From JALYXV01 sp963791545 (GTDB lineage: Bacteria; Actinomycetota; Acidimicrobiia; Acidimicrobiales; Palsa-688), in assembly GCA_963791545.1 (NCBI GenBank), contig CAWBSR010000015.1:620001-684000 (forward strand): a DNA stretch of 64,000 nucleotides. The letters run 5' to 3'. Shown here one piece after another: positions 7,141-16,226 of the stretch; the first letter of the stretch is position 1; each line of letters begins with the position of its first letter. The position numbers and the translations under genes were made by a program. Below the pieces are notes generated by a model. The model was not told where the DNA came from. It searched no databases and was given only the letters and a program-made list of their open reading frames with translations.

Positions 7141-9204
7141 GTGGACGAGAGCCACGACCGGGACGACGCCCTCGGGGCTCGCCCGCAGGCGGAAGGGGTT
7201 CGTATCATCCGCGCCGAGGAGGCCCAGGCCGCGTTGGACGCGGGCCAGGCGGCGGGACGGCGGCCCGACGACGAGCCTCGTTTTGGCGACGTCCCCGCCC
7301 CACCGTCGGGGCCCAGGTTGCAGCACCGCTTTCCACTCCCGGATTCTGTCGACCCGGCGTCGGCAGTGCCGAAGCCAGCCGTGCGGCCTCCTGAGCGGCG
7401 TTTAGGTGGCCGGCTGACCAATCGGGCCAAGTCCCCCGAACCGCCTCGCGCCCGGGTCTCGCCTCGCGTCGTTCGCCTGTTACCCCCGGACTCCGAGAAC
7501 GCGCTGCCGCCCCCCGGCAATGTCACCCTGCCCGGCGACCGCTCCTGGGCCGCAGATGCAGTGGACCTCGCGGACCCCGCCCGGTGGGAGGACACCATCC
7601 CCCGGCCCGGGGCGAGCGAGCCGCTGCGCGTCGGCGGGGCCACCTCGAGCCCGAAGCATTTCGCCAAGGACCCGTCCCGTCCGGTGGACCCGGGCTGGGA
7701 CAGTCCGTCGGCAGGCGGCTCACCCGATGGGCTCCGGGCCAGCCTGGACCCGCCCGTCCCGCCGAGGCCGACCACCCCGAGCTCCGAGTCGCCACCGCCA
7801 CCCTCACCTCCACCGCCGCCGCCACCACCACCAGCTCCGCCGCCGCCACCACCGGCTCCGCCGCCCCCCGCCCCTCCGGTAGTGCCGCCGCCGCCACCCA
7901 CGCCCGACCTGGCGCCGCCCGAAGAGGGCATCAACGTCCATACCGGCGCGATACCGGAGCTCCAGCACTGGACGGATCCGCCGACCGGTGAGGTCCCCTT
8001 CATCCTCCCCGACCGGGAGCCGTCGCCGGGCGGCGAGGAGATGGCGGCCTGGCAGGCCCTTGGTTCCCGCGGGCTGAGGTGGCGCGATGAAGCGTCCGAC
8101 TGGGACGACCTCGACGAGATGAGCCAACTCGGGGGGGACGAACCCCGCTTGGGCGCCCTCGACTCGACCAGGACGGAGCACTCCGACATGTTCTCCTTCG
8201 ACGAGCAGTTCGAGCGGCTCGAAGATGAACGCTCCGGGGCTGCGCCGGTCGTCGAGCCGGCGCTCGAGGAGCCAACCGCTCGTCCCCGGGCCCGCCGGCC
8301 GGCGGCCCGCCGGGGCGAATCGGCGCGGCCCAAGCTCCCTCGCCGGGGCGGTCCCGGTGGATCGGGCACCGCCGGCGCGGCAGGCGGCCGCGATCTCCCT
8401 ACCGCCACCATCGTCGGCGTCGGCATGCTGGTGGCGTTGTGCTTCGCCTACTTCCTGGGCGCGGCCGTCTTGATGCTGCTGTCGGCAGTGGTGGTGACGG
8501 CATCCGCGTTGGAGTTGTTCAACCTCATCCAGCACCGGGGTTTCCGGCCCGCCACCCTGCTGGGGGTGGCCGCCGTGGTCGCGGTGATGCTGGCCGCATA
8601 CTGGCGGGGCGAGGTTTCGGTAGGGCTCATACTGGCCCTGCTCTTCGTCACCACCATGCTTTGGTACATGTTGGGCGTCGTTGACGCGAGACCGGTGGTC
8701 AACGTCGGCCTCACGGTCATGACGTTCGTCTGGATCGGGGTCTTCGGGTCCTACGCCTCGCTGGTGCTCCGGCTCCCACACGGCAAGCAGCTCCTGATGC
8801 TGCCGATCCTGGTGACAGTGGCCGCCGATGTCGGGGCCTATTTCGCCGGCAGTTCTATCGGCTCGCGCCCCCTGGCGCCCGCGACCAGCCCCGGCAAGAC
8901 CTGGGAGGGAGTCATCGGCGGCGGCGTCGCCGCCATCGTCCTCTCCTTCATCCTCTCCAGGTTGCCATTCTTCAGCAAGTTCTGGTCGGGCAAGCACGCC
9001 TTGCTCCTCGGCCTGGTCGTCGCCGTGGTCGGCCCCGTCGGCGACCTCTGTGAGTCCATGGTGAAACGTGACCTGGACCTCAAGGACTCGGGTTCATTCA
9101 TCCCGGGTCACGGCGGCCTCCTGGACCGCTTCGACGCCTTGTTGTTCGTCCTTCCCGCCACGTACTACCTCGTCTTGTATCTCGGACTCCCTAAGCTGAC
9201 CTAG
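7141..9204 (+). CDS. cdsA: Phosphatidate cytidylyltransferase with ~410-residue disordered N-terminal extension
   Basis: GTG at 7141 follows AGGAGG by four bases. Residues from about 417 to the end form a complete multi-spanning CdsA: several hydrophobic helices, SPGKTWEG, and the family signature SMVKRDLDLKDSGS...HGGLLDRFD. CdsA makes CDP-diacylglycerol from phosphatidic acid and CTP at the membrane. The first ~415 residues are not expected in CdsA (usual length 260-300). They are polar and Pro/Arg-rich, with a polyproline run near residues 218-260 and an acidic stretch with FDEQFERLEDE near 355, and a basic patch just before the first helix. No known domain is recognised in the extension, which would be cytoplasmic. 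The strong ribosome binding site argues it is translated. Confidence 0.9.
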   Translation: MDESHDRDDALGARPQAEGVRIIRAEEAQAALDAGQAAGRRPDDEPRFGDVPAPPSGPRLQHRFPLPDSVDPASAVPKPAVRPPERRLGGRLTNRAKSPEPPRARVSPRVVRLLPPDSENALPPPGNVTLPGDRSWAADAVDLADPARWEDTIPRPGASEPLRVGGATSSPKHFAKDPSRPVDPGWDSPSAGGSPDGLRASLDPPVPPRPTTPSSESPPPPSPPPPPPPPPAPPPPPPAPPPPAPPVVPPPPPTPDLAPPEEGINVHTGAIPELQHWTDPPTGEVPFILPDREPSPGGEEMAAWQALGSRGLRWRDEASDWDDLDEMSQLGGDEPRLGALDSTRTEHSDMFSFDEQFERLEDERSGAAPVVEPALEEPTARPRARRPAARRGESARPKLPRRGGPGGSGTAGAAGGRDLPTATIVGVGMLVALCFAYFLGAAVLMLLSAVVVTASALELFNLIQHRGFRPATLLGVAAVVAVMLAAYWRGEVSVGLILALLFVTTMLWYMLGVVDARPVVNVGLTVMTFVWIGVFGSYASLVLRLPHGKQLLMLPILVTVAADVGAYFAGSSIGSRPLAPATSPGKTWEGVIGGGVAAIVLSFILSRLPFFSKFWSGKHALLLGLVVAVVGPVGDLCESMVKRDLDLKDSGSFIPGHGGLLDRFDALLFVLPATYYLVLYLGLPKLT

Positions 9205-9244
9205 TGCGACATCACCGCGGCGGCCCGTCACCAGCAGGCAGCCG

Positions 9245-10538
9245 GTGAAGTCGGTCAGCCTGGTCGGCTCGACCGGCTCCATAGGGACCCAGGCCGTCGA
9301 CGTGATCTGCGCCCACCCCGGCGAGTATGAGGTCGTGGCCATTGGCGCCGCCCGTTCCGTCGACCTGCTGGTGGCCCAGGCCATCCGCCTGCGGCCCCGG
9401 CAGGTGGCGATTGCGGACGCGTCGCTCGCCGCCGAAGTGCGCCGGCGGGTCCCGGCGGGCACCGAGGTGCTGGCGGGCCCGGGAGCCATGGCCGAGATCG
9501 CCCGCCACGCCGAGGTCGTCGTCAACGGCGTGGTTGGCTTTGCCGGGCTCCCGGTGACCCTGGCCGCCCTCGAGGCAGGCCACCGCCTGGCCTTGGCCAA
9601 CAAGGAGTCCCTGATCGCCGGCGGCCCCGTCGTGCAGCGGGTCCGTTCCACGCCCGGCGCCGAGATCATCCCCGTCGACTCGGAGCATTGCGCCGTCCAC
9701 CAGTGCCTGAGGGCGCTCACCGGCGCCGCTCCCGCCCGCCGCCGCCGTCCCGCCCGCCGCCGCCGTCCCGCCCGCCGCCGCCGTCCCGCCCGCCGCCGCC
9801 GTCCCGCCCGCCGCCGCCGTCCCGCCCGCCGCCGCCGTCCCGCCCTTCCCCCTTCGGCGCATCCTGCTGACCGCCAGCGGGGGGCCGTTCCGGGGACGTA
9901 CGGCGGTGGACCTGACCCGGGTCACCATCGATGACGCCCTGGCCCATCCGACCTGGCAGATGGGCCCGAAGATCACGGTGGATTCCTCGACGCTCATGAA
10001 CAAGGGCCTCGAGGTCATCGAGGCCCACGAACTGTTCTTCGTGGGCTACGACCACATCGACGTGGTCGTGCACCCGCAATCCATCATCCACTCCATGATC
10101 GAAACCACCGACGGCGCCGTCCTGGCGCAGCTCTCGCTGCCCGACATGCGCCTACCCATCGGGTATGCCCTGGCCTACCCCTCCCGGCTGGCTACCCCGT
10201 TCGGGGCCATCGACTGGAAGACCCTTACCCGCCTCGATTTCGAGCAACCCGACCGGGCCGCGTTTCCCTGCCTGGACCTCGCCTACCACGCCGGCCGGGC
10301 CGGGGGGACTGCCCCCGCCGCCCTCAACGGCGCCAACGAGGTGGCGGTCGCCGCCTTCCTCAAGGGCCAGATCGGCTGGATCGATATCAGTGGTGTGATC
10401 GAAAACGTGCTGTCTCAGCACCGGGTACGGGTACCTGAGTCGGTAGAAGATGTGCTCGACGCCGACCGGGACGCCCGCCGGTACGCCGTCGAAGCCGTCG
10501 AAGCCGTGACCCGTCGCACCGAGGTGACCGTTGTATGA
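9245..10538 (+). CDS. dxr: 1-deoxy-D-xylulose 5-phosphate reductoisomerase, interrupted by a +1 frameshift at a tandem repeat
   Basis: GTG at 9245 gives MKSVSLVGSTGSIG, the NADPH-binding start of Dxr. The first frame continues through ALANKESLIAGG and PVDSEH to about 9730, then enters an 18-bp tandem repeat. Downstream, the catalytic part (LLTASGGPFRGR, PTWQMGPKITVDSSTLMNKGLE, HPQSIIHSM, ALNGANEVAVAAF) is in another frame, readable back through the repeat as Pro-Pro-Ala-Ala-Ala-Val units. One base must be skipped near 9731-9740 to join them; total length 1294 bases is one more than a multiple of three. Dxr catalyses the committed MEP-pathway step. The repeat adds ~36 residues in the loop before TASGG. 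Either an assembly or sequencing error or a real lesion; as an essential, co-oriented gene with ispG nearby, error is more likely. Confidence 0.8.
9731..9838 (+). repeat. Six tandem 18-bp repeats inside dxr
   Basis: Six identical copies of an 18-base unit (cccgcccgccgccgccgt) run from 9731 to 9838, with a partial seventh. In the frame of the downstream dxr half each unit reads PPAAAV. The unit is a multiple of three, so copy-number changes cannot themselves explain the frameshift. Confidence 0.9.
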
Positions 10539-11923
10539 CTGAAATAGCCGCGGAAACGCCTGACGCCGCGCCGTGGGGGGGCACCGCCGACGCCGTGGCT
10601 ACCAAGAGAAGTGATCGCGGGCCCGGTCCGTCAGATCCGCCGCCCCCGGTCGACCCCCGCCAGCCACGGGCCGCCGTCATCCGCTTGCTGCTGATCCTCG
10701 CCGCCGCCACCGTGATCTCCGTGAAAGCCGGCGTCGGCAAGACGGTGTTACTGGTCGTCGCCATCCTGTTCATGGTCATCCTCCACGAGGCGGGCCATTT
10801 CGTCACCGCCAAGCTGGCCGGGATGAAAGTCACCGAGTTCTTCGTCGGATTTGGAACTCGGCTGTGGTCGATCCGCAAGGGGGAAACGGAGTACGGCGTC
10901 AAGATCCTCCCCCTCGGCGGCTACGTGAAGATCCTGGGGATGAACAGCATCGAGCAGGTGGCCCCAGCCGACGAAGCACGTACCTACCGCCAGCAGCCCT
11001 TCTGGCGCCGCCTCTCCGTCGCCGTGGCCGGCTCCACCGTCCACTTCCTCATCGCGCTGTTGCTGCTGTTCACCGTCTTTTTCGTGATCGGGGACCGGGG
11101 GGCCTTCGGCCCCGTTCCCGGCACCAACGTACGTATCGTCGAAATCGACGCCCTGGCTTCGGGGCCCAGCCCCGCTCAGACGGCGGGCTTCAAGGTGGGC
11201 GACGTGGTGGTGTCGGTCGACGGCAAGGTCTTCAACACCAACGACGACCTCCACAACTACCTGCAGAGCAAGCCCGAGCAGACCCTTGATTTCTCGGTCC
11301 GGCGGGCCGGCGCCATCATCCACATCCACCCCACGACCGTCGACCTGTCCAAGGTCCAGGCCCTTCCCGGCGCCGCCACGCCCGCCCCGACCGCCAGTAA
11401 GCCGACCGGCTTTGTCGGTATCGTCCTCGACCCCCCGGCGCTGCGCTACGGCTTCTTCGAGTCGTTCAGCAAGTCGGGCGGGGCGTTCGTGGACATCGGC
11501 GCCAAGACCTTCGACGCCCTCGGCGGCCTTTTCAGCGCCCACGGCGTGTCCTCCTACGCCAACATGCTGGTCAACCAGAAAGCCGCCAACGCCCCCGGCG
11601 CCCTGCGATTCGAGTCCCCGGTGGGCATCGTCCGCCTGGCCCACACCGAGTCCCAACGGGGCCTGGAGGACTCGCTGTTCCTCCTGATCCTGATCAACAT
11701 CTTCGTCGGGATCTTCAACCTGGTGCCCCTGCTGCCCCTCGACGGGGGCCACGTGGCGGTGGCCGTCTACGAGAAGGTGCGCAGCCGGAAGGGCCGCCGC
11801 TACTACGCCGATGCCGCCAAGATGATGCCGATCGCCTACGCCACCTTTGCGCTGATCGTGTTCATCGGGGTGTCGGCGCTGTTCCTCGACCTGCGTGACG
11901 TGCTGGCGACGGTGAGGATCTGA
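10535..11923 (+). CDS. rseP: Site-2 intramembrane metalloprotease (RseP/Rip1 family)
   Basis: A 462-residue membrane protein whose ATG overlaps the dxr stop (ATGA). HEAGH at residues 84-88 in the first helix is the zinc motif; the third ligand lies in NLVPLLPLDGGH near residue 400. A single PDZ domain is seen around GFKVGDVVVSVDGK (residue ~225). A Pro/Ala-rich ~45-residue cytoplasmic stretch precedes the first helix. In mycobacteria the orthologue Rip1 sits in the same dxr-rip-ispG order and cleaves anti-sigma factors. Here a candidate substrate, an anti-sigma factor with one membrane helix, is encoded near 47 kb; that link is inference. Confidence 0.93.
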   Translation: MTEIAAETPDAAPWGGTADAVATKRSDRGPGPSDPPPPVDPRQPRAAVIRLLLILAAATVISVKAGVGKTVLLVVAILFMVILHEAGHFVTAKLAGMKVTEFFVGFGTRLWSIRKGETEYGVKILPLGGYVKILGMNSIEQVAPADEARTYRQQPFWRRLSVAVAGSTVHFLIALLLLFTVFFVIGDRGAFGPVPGTNVRIVEIDALASGPSPAQTAGFKVGDVVVSVDGKVFNTNDDLHNYLQSKPEQTLDFSVRRAGAIIHIHPTTVDLSKVQALPGAATPAPTASKPTGFVGIVLDPPALRYGFFESFSKSGGAFVDIGAKTFDALGGLFSAHGVSSYANMLVNQKAANAPGALRFESPVGIVRLAHTESQRGLEDSLFLLILINIFVGIFNLVPLLPLDGGHVAVAVYEKVRSRKGRRYYADAAKMMPIAYATFALIVFIGVSALFLDLRDVLATVRI

Positions 11924-11928
11924 GCCCG

Positions 11929-13224
11929 GTGACCGCGGTGGGCGACATGACCCCGCCCGAGGAGGCACTGCCGGCCGCGGCGCCGGCCCCCGGCCCGGTC
12001 CGCTGGCCCCGCCGGCCCACCCGCCAGATCATGGTGGGCCGGGTCGCGGTAGGCGGCGACGCCCCGATCTCGGTGCAGTCCATGACGATCACCAAGACCG
12101 CCGACGTCGATGGCACCCTGGCCCAGATCTACGCCCTGCACGCGGCGGGCGCCGACATCGTCCGCTGCACCTGCAACGAGCGGGCCGCGGCCGAGGGCCT
12201 GGCCCAGATCGTGCCCCGCTCGCCGGTCCCGATCATCGCCGACATCCATTTCCACGTGGAGATGGCCCTGGCGGCGCTGGAGGCGGGGGTGGCCTGCCTG
12301 CGGCTCAACCCCGGCAACCTGCGCAAGTCCGAGGAGATCAAATTGGTGGCCCGGGAGTGCCGGGACCGGAAGGTCCCGGTGCGCATCGGGGTCAATGCCG
12401 GCTCCCTCGACCCCCGCCTGTACCAGAAGTACGGCGCCGCCACCCCCGAAGCCCTGGTGGAGTCGGCCCAGATCGAACTGGCGCTGTTCGAGGAGGTCGA
12501 CTTCCACGACGTCAAGATCTCGGTGAAGGCGTCCAATGTGCCGCTCATGATCGAGGCCTACCGGCAACTGTCCCAGGTGACCGACCACCCGTTGCACCTG
12601 GGTGTGACCGAGGCCGGTCCGCCGCCCGCGGGGACGTTGAAGGCGACCGCCGGCATCGCCACCCTCCTGGCCGAGGGGATCGGGGACACCATCCGCTACT
12701 CGCTGACGGCCGACCCCGTCGAAGAGGTGAAAGCGGGCCGCACCCTGCTGGAGGCGCTGGGCCTGCGGGAGCGCAAGAACGTCGACCTCATCGCCTGCCC
12801 CAGTTGTGGCCGGGCCGAGATCGACGTCTACAAGGTGGCCCAGGAAGCCCAGGCGGCGCTCGAGGACCGGGCCCTGCCCATCCAGGTGGCCGTGATGGGT
12901 TGCGTGGTCAACGGTCCCGGCGAAGCCCGCAGCGCCGATCTCGGCATCGCGGCCGGGCGCCACCGGGGCCATCTGTTCATCAAGGGCCAGATCGTGCGGG
13001 TGGTTCCCGAGGACGAGATGGTCGAGGCCCTGGTAGCGGAGGCCGAGAAACTGGTCAAAGAAGGCGTGGCGGCCCGTTTGGCGGCCGCCGACACCGGCGC
13101 CGCGGCCGAGGCCGAGGCGGACCGGGCCGCCCTGCTCGACCTGCGGGGCGACGACGCCAACGACAGCTCCACCCGGATCGAGCTGATCGACAAGCGCCTC
13201 GACGAGGACCCGCGGCCGCGCTAA
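11929..13224 (+). CDS. ispG: 4-hydroxy-3-methylbut-2-en-1-yl diphosphate synthase
   Basis: A 431-residue IspG (GcpE). The TIM-barrel half contains RQIMVGRVAVGG, PISVQSMT, GADIVRCTC and IGVNAGSLD; the C-terminal iron-sulfur domain carries CPSC near residue 290 and GCVVNGPGEA near 325, giving the three cysteines of the 4Fe-4S cluster. It performs the penultimate MEP-pathway step, and clustering with dxr supports that route to isoprenoids. GTG at 11929 is used; ATG at 11947 in the same frame is an alternative. The last ~45 residues form a charged tail. Confidence 0.96.
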   Translation: MTAVGDMTPPEEALPAAAPAPGPVRWPRRPTRQIMVGRVAVGGDAPISVQSMTITKTADVDGTLAQIYALHAAGADIVRCTCNERAAAEGLAQIVPRSPVPIIADIHFHVEMALAALEAGVACLRLNPGNLRKSEEIKLVARECRDRKVPVRIGVNAGSLDPRLYQKYGAATPEALVESAQIELALFEEVDFHDVKISVKASNVPLMIEAYRQLSQVTDHPLHLGVTEAGPPPAGTLKATAGIATLLAEGIGDTIRYSLTADPVEEVKAGRTLLEALGLRERKNVDLIACPSCGRAEIDVYKVAQEAQAALEDRALPIQVAVMGCVVNGPGEARSADLGIAAGRHRGHLFIKGQIVRVVPEDEMVEALVAEAEKLVKEGVAARLAAADTGAAAEAEADRAALLDLRGDDANDSSTRIELIDKRLDEDPRPR

Positions 13225-13265
13225 TTGGCGGGCACCCAACGTCCCGAGCCGCCACACTTGGCGCC

Positions 13266-14525
13266 ATGGCGTTCGACGTCCACCCGGTAACGGAATCCGA
13301 TCTCCCGGCCTACGCCCGGTCGATTCACAGCACCTTCGGTGACGTGGTCGACGAGGATGCCCTGGAACAGATTTCCGGCGCCGTCCGCACCCAGGGCGAC
13401 TTTCCCATCGCCATCTCCGACCAGGGCCGGATCGTGGCCACCGCCAGCGCCTACCCACTCGAGATGACGCTGCCGGCCGGCCCCGGCCAGCCTTTTACCA
13501 CCGCGGCCGTGCCCGGCGTGACCGCGGTCGGTGTCGTCCCGACCCATCGCCGCCGGGGCCTTTTGACCAAGCTCATGAACCACCAACTGGCCGACTACCG
13601 CCGGCGGGGCTACCCCCTGGCCGTCCTGCTGGCCTCGGAGTCGATCATCTACGGCCGCTTCGGCTACGGCTGGGCCCAGTCCTATCAGTCGTTGCTGATC
13701 GAGAGCGACCACGCCGCCTTCCGGGCCGACGCCCCGGTGCCGCCGGGGCGGCTGCGGCTGCTGGAACCCGACGAAGCGGGCAAGATCCTTCCGTCGGTGC
13801 ACGAGCGGGCCCGGCGGTTACGCCCCGGCGAGCTGAACCGCACCACCCGGTGGTGGGGACGCCATCTGAAGGACCCGGAGAAGGCCCGGGGCGGCGGCGG
13901 CGGCCGGTTGTACGCCCTCCACGAATCGCCCGACGGCGACGCCGACGGCTGGGTGAGCTATCGCTACCACAACCGCGACTGGCCGTCCGGCATCCCTCGC
14001 CACCAGGTGGTCGTCGACGACCTGGTGGCGATCGACGGCGCCAGCCGGACCGCGCTGTGGCGCTATGTCCTCGACCTCGACCTGGTCGGGGAGGTGTCGG
14101 CGCCCCAACGCCCGGTGGACGAGCCGCTGCGCTGGATGCTGGCCGACCCCCGCCGGCTGCGGACCACGGAGTTGGCCGACCACCTGTGGGTCCGGATCAT
14201 CGACATCCCCTCCGCCCTCGAGGCCCGGGGCTACGGCGCCGCCGAGCGCCTGGTGGTGGAGGTCACCTCCGATGACCCGGCCGCGTCGGGGCGCTTCGTG
14301 CTGGAATCGGGGCCCGTTTCAGGGTCGTGCCGGGTCGCCGGGCGAGGGGAAAAAGGCCAGCTGGTCCTGGGCCTGGCCGATCTGGGGGCCATCTACCTCG
14401 GTGGTGTCGCCCCATCGGCGCTGGCCGCTGCGAGCCGGGTAACCGAGCTCCAGCGCGGTGCCCTGGCGGCGGCCGATCGGGTCTTCGCGAGCCCGGTGGC
14501 CCCGTTCTGCACGCTGCACTTCTAA
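13266..14525 (+). CDS. Eis-like GNAT N-acetyltransferase
   Basis: A 419-residue protein starting at ATG 13266; the open frame upstream is a shadow of ispG. The N-terminal GNAT domain has the acetyl-CoA loop VVPTHRRRGLL near residue 92 and YGRFGYGWA near 135; a second GNAT-like domain and a C-terminal SCP2-like domain follow. The last residues are CTLHF: in mycobacterial Eis the C-terminal Phe carboxylate is the catalytic base and a Tyr in the YGRFGYG loop acts as acid, and both features are present. Eis enzymes acetylate aminoglycosides and other amines. The true substrate here is unknown. The gene stands alone between ispG and proS. Confidence 0.85.
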   Translation: MAFDVHPVTESDLPAYARSIHSTFGDVVDEDALEQISGAVRTQGDFPIAISDQGRIVATASAYPLEMTLPAGPGQPFTTAAVPGVTAVGVVPTHRRRGLLTKLMNHQLADYRRRGYPLAVLLASESIIYGRFGYGWAQSYQSLLIESDHAAFRADAPVPPGRLRLLEPDEAGKILPSVHERARRLRPGELNRTTRWWGRHLKDPEKARGGGGGRLYALHESPDGDADGWVSYRYHNRDWPSGIPRHQVVVDDLVAIDGASRTALWRYVLDLDLVGEVSAPQRPVDEPLRWMLADPRRLRTTELADHLWVRIIDIPSALEARGYGAAERLVVEVTSDDPAASGRFVLESGPVSGSCRVAGRGEKGQLVLGLADLGAIYLGGVAPSALAAASRVTELQRGALAAADRVFASPVAPFCTLHF

Positions 14526-14550
14526 CAGCCGGCACTCCCGACCGATCCCG

Positions 14551-14556
14551 TAGCCT
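14551..14556 (+). promoter_or_regulatory. Putative -10 element (TAGCCT) for leaderless proS mRNA
   Basis: TAGCCT lies nine bases before the proS ATG with no Shine-Dalgarno sequence between. Matches the TANNNT-start pattern recurring in this window. Confidence 0.4.
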
Positions 14557-14565
14557 GCCGGGACC

Positions 14566-15978
14566 ATGGCCAAGGCGCCCGTCCTCACCCCCCAAGCCGA
14601 AGACTTTCCCCGCTGGTACCAGGACGTCATCGCCCGCGCCGAGCTGGCCGACAACGGCCCGGTCCGGGGGACGATGGTCATCCGGCCCTACGGCTACGCC
14701 ATCTGGGAGCGGATGCAGGCTGAGATCGATACCCGGATCAAGGCGGCGGGGGCGGAAAACGCCTACTTCCCGTTGTTCATACCCGAGTCCTACCTGCGCA
14801 AGGAAGCCGAGCACGTGGAAGGTTTCAGCCCCGAGCTGGCCGTGGTCACCATCGGCGGCGGCAAGGTCCTCGAGGAGCCGGTAGTCGTCCGCCCGACCAG
14901 CGAGACCATCATCAACAGCTATTTCGCCAAGTGGATCCAGAGCTACCGCGACCTGCCGTTGCTCATCAACCAGTGGGCCAACGTGGTCCGCTGGGAGCTG
15001 CGCCCCCGCCTCTTCCTGCGGACCACGGAATTCCTGTGGCAGGAGGGCCACACCGCCCACGGCACCGAGGCCGAGGCCCACGCCTACGCCCGGCGCATCC
15101 TGACCGACGTCTACCGCGAGGTCATGGTGGACGTCCTGGCTATCCCGGTGCAGCTCGGTGTCAAGACGGCCCGGGAGCGCTTCGCCGGGGCCATCGCCTC
15201 GTGGACCTGCGAGGGCATGATGGGCGACGGCAAGGCGGTGCAGATGGGGACAAGCCACGAGCTGGGCCAGAACTTCGCCAAGGCCTTCGGCACCACCTTC
15301 TCCTCGGACACCGGGACCCAGGAGTTCGTGTGGCAGACATCCTGGGGGGCGTCCACCCGCCTGATCGGCGCGCTGATCATGGCCCATGGCGACGACAAAG
15401 GGCTGCGCCTGCCACCCCGGCTGGCGCCGGTCCAGGTCGTGGTGGTGCTCATCCGGGACGAGGGCGGGACCCGGGCCGCGGCCGAGGCACTGGTTGCCGC
15501 CCTGAAAGGGGCCGGGCACCGGGCGACGCTCGACGACCGGGTCGATACCTCCTTCGGGCGCCGGGCGGTGGAATGGGAGTTGAAAGGGGTCCCGGTCCGC
15601 CTCGAGGTCGGGCCCCGGGACCTCGTCGCTGGCCAGGCGACGCTCGTCCGGCGCGACGACGGGAGCAAGCGCCAGGTGGCCCTGGCGGAGGCGGTGGCAG
15701 CTACCGCCACCACCCTGGCGCAGATGCAGGGCGCCCTGCTCCAGCAAGCCCTCGACTTCCGCGAGGCCCACACCGTCGCGGTGGCCTCGATCCCCGAGGC
15801 CGTCGAAGCCGCCCAAACCGGGTTCGCGGTCCTGCCCTGGTCGCGGGTCGGACCGGGGGGCGAGGACGAGCTGGCCCGAGCCGCGGTGACGGTGCGCTGC
15901 CTGCAGGGGCCCGACGGCAGGCTCGCCGACGGGGCCGAGGAACCGGATCTGGTGGCGGTGTGCGGGCGGGCGTACTAG
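14566..15978 (+). CDS. proS: Prolyl-tRNA synthetase, eukaryote/archaea-like short form
   Basis: A 470-residue class II synthetase. Motif 1 region (RGTMVIRPYGYAIWE), motif 2 (FLRTTEFLWQEGHTAH) and motif 3 (GASTRLIGALIMAHGDD) are clear, followed by the anticodon-binding domain (APVQVVVVLIRDEG) and a short C-terminal end with conserved Tyr. There is no ~180-residue editing insertion between motifs 2 and 3, which distinguishes this type from the bacterial (E. coli) form. It charges tRNA-Pro. The TAG stop shares its CTAG with the stop of a small gene on the other strand. Confidence 0.95.
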   Translation: MAKAPVLTPQAEDFPRWYQDVIARAELADNGPVRGTMVIRPYGYAIWERMQAEIDTRIKAAGAENAYFPLFIPESYLRKEAEHVEGFSPELAVVTIGGGKVLEEPVVVRPTSETIINSYFAKWIQSYRDLPLLINQWANVVRWELRPRLFLRTTEFLWQEGHTAHGTEAEAHAYARRILTDVYREVMVDVLAIPVQLGVKTARERFAGAIASWTCEGMMGDGKAVQMGTSHELGQNFAKAFGTTFSSDTGTQEFVWQTSWGASTRLIGALIMAHGDDKGLRLPPRLAPVQVVVVLIRDEGGTRAAAEALVAALKGAGHRATLDDRVDTSFGRRAVEWELKGVPVRLEVGPRDLVAGQATLVRRDDGSKRQVALAEAVAATATTLAQMQGALLQQALDFREAHTVAVASIPEAVEAAQTGFAVLPWSRVGPGGEDELARAAVTVRCLQGPDGRLADGAEEPDLVAVCGRAY

Positions 15979-16136
15979 CGGTCCCACCAGGCACGATCAT
16001 CGGGATCGGCGGAGAACATGTTCTCCACGTCCTTGCGTTCGCGCAGATGGCGGCGGCGGGCGGGCACGGCCAGGCCGACGACGACCGCCAGGATCGCGAT
16101 CGCCGCCAGGACCGCTATGTAGGTCATGGGATCCAT
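15975..16136 (-). CDS. Small single-helix membrane protein (53 residues)
   Basis: On the minus strand an ATG at 16136 opens a 53-residue frame ending at 15975. The protein is MDPMTYIAVL..., with one hydrophobic helix at residues 5-24, then a basic stretch (ARRRHLRERK, 26-35) and an acidic end (ENMFSADPDDRAWWDR with break). This charge pattern predicts an N-out, C-in membrane anchor. GGAG lies about nine bases upstream. Codon use is as GC-rich at third positions as neighbours, and nothing else accounts for the 160-base gap. Its stop overlaps the proS stop in one CTAG. I do not recognise the family; function unknown. Confidence 0.6.
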   Translation of the reverse strand: MDPMTYIAVLAAIAILAVVVGLAVPARRRHLRERKDVENMFSADPDDRAWWDR

Positions 16137-16214
16137 TCCGACTTGCTCCTATCCCGAACCGCTAAGAGCTAGTCATGGGCTGTGGTCGGAGACCGGAAGC
16201 GAGGTCCCCCCGGC

Positions 16215-16220
16215 TATACT
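16215..16220 (+). promoter_or_regulatory. Putative -10 element (TATACT) of the rimP-nusA-infB operon
   Basis: TATACT is the best -10 match in the 200-base gap before rimP and would place the transcription start near 16227, exactly at the first leader hairpin. The -35 region (GACCGG/ACCGGA) is weak. Confidence 0.5.
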
Positions 16221-16226
16221 TTCGTA

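Noticed and set aside
9731..9838. CRISPR-like repeat array
   Set aside because: Units are directly adjacent with no spacers and lie inside dxr. The 7-bp array at 59601-59668 was rejected as CRISPR for the same reason.
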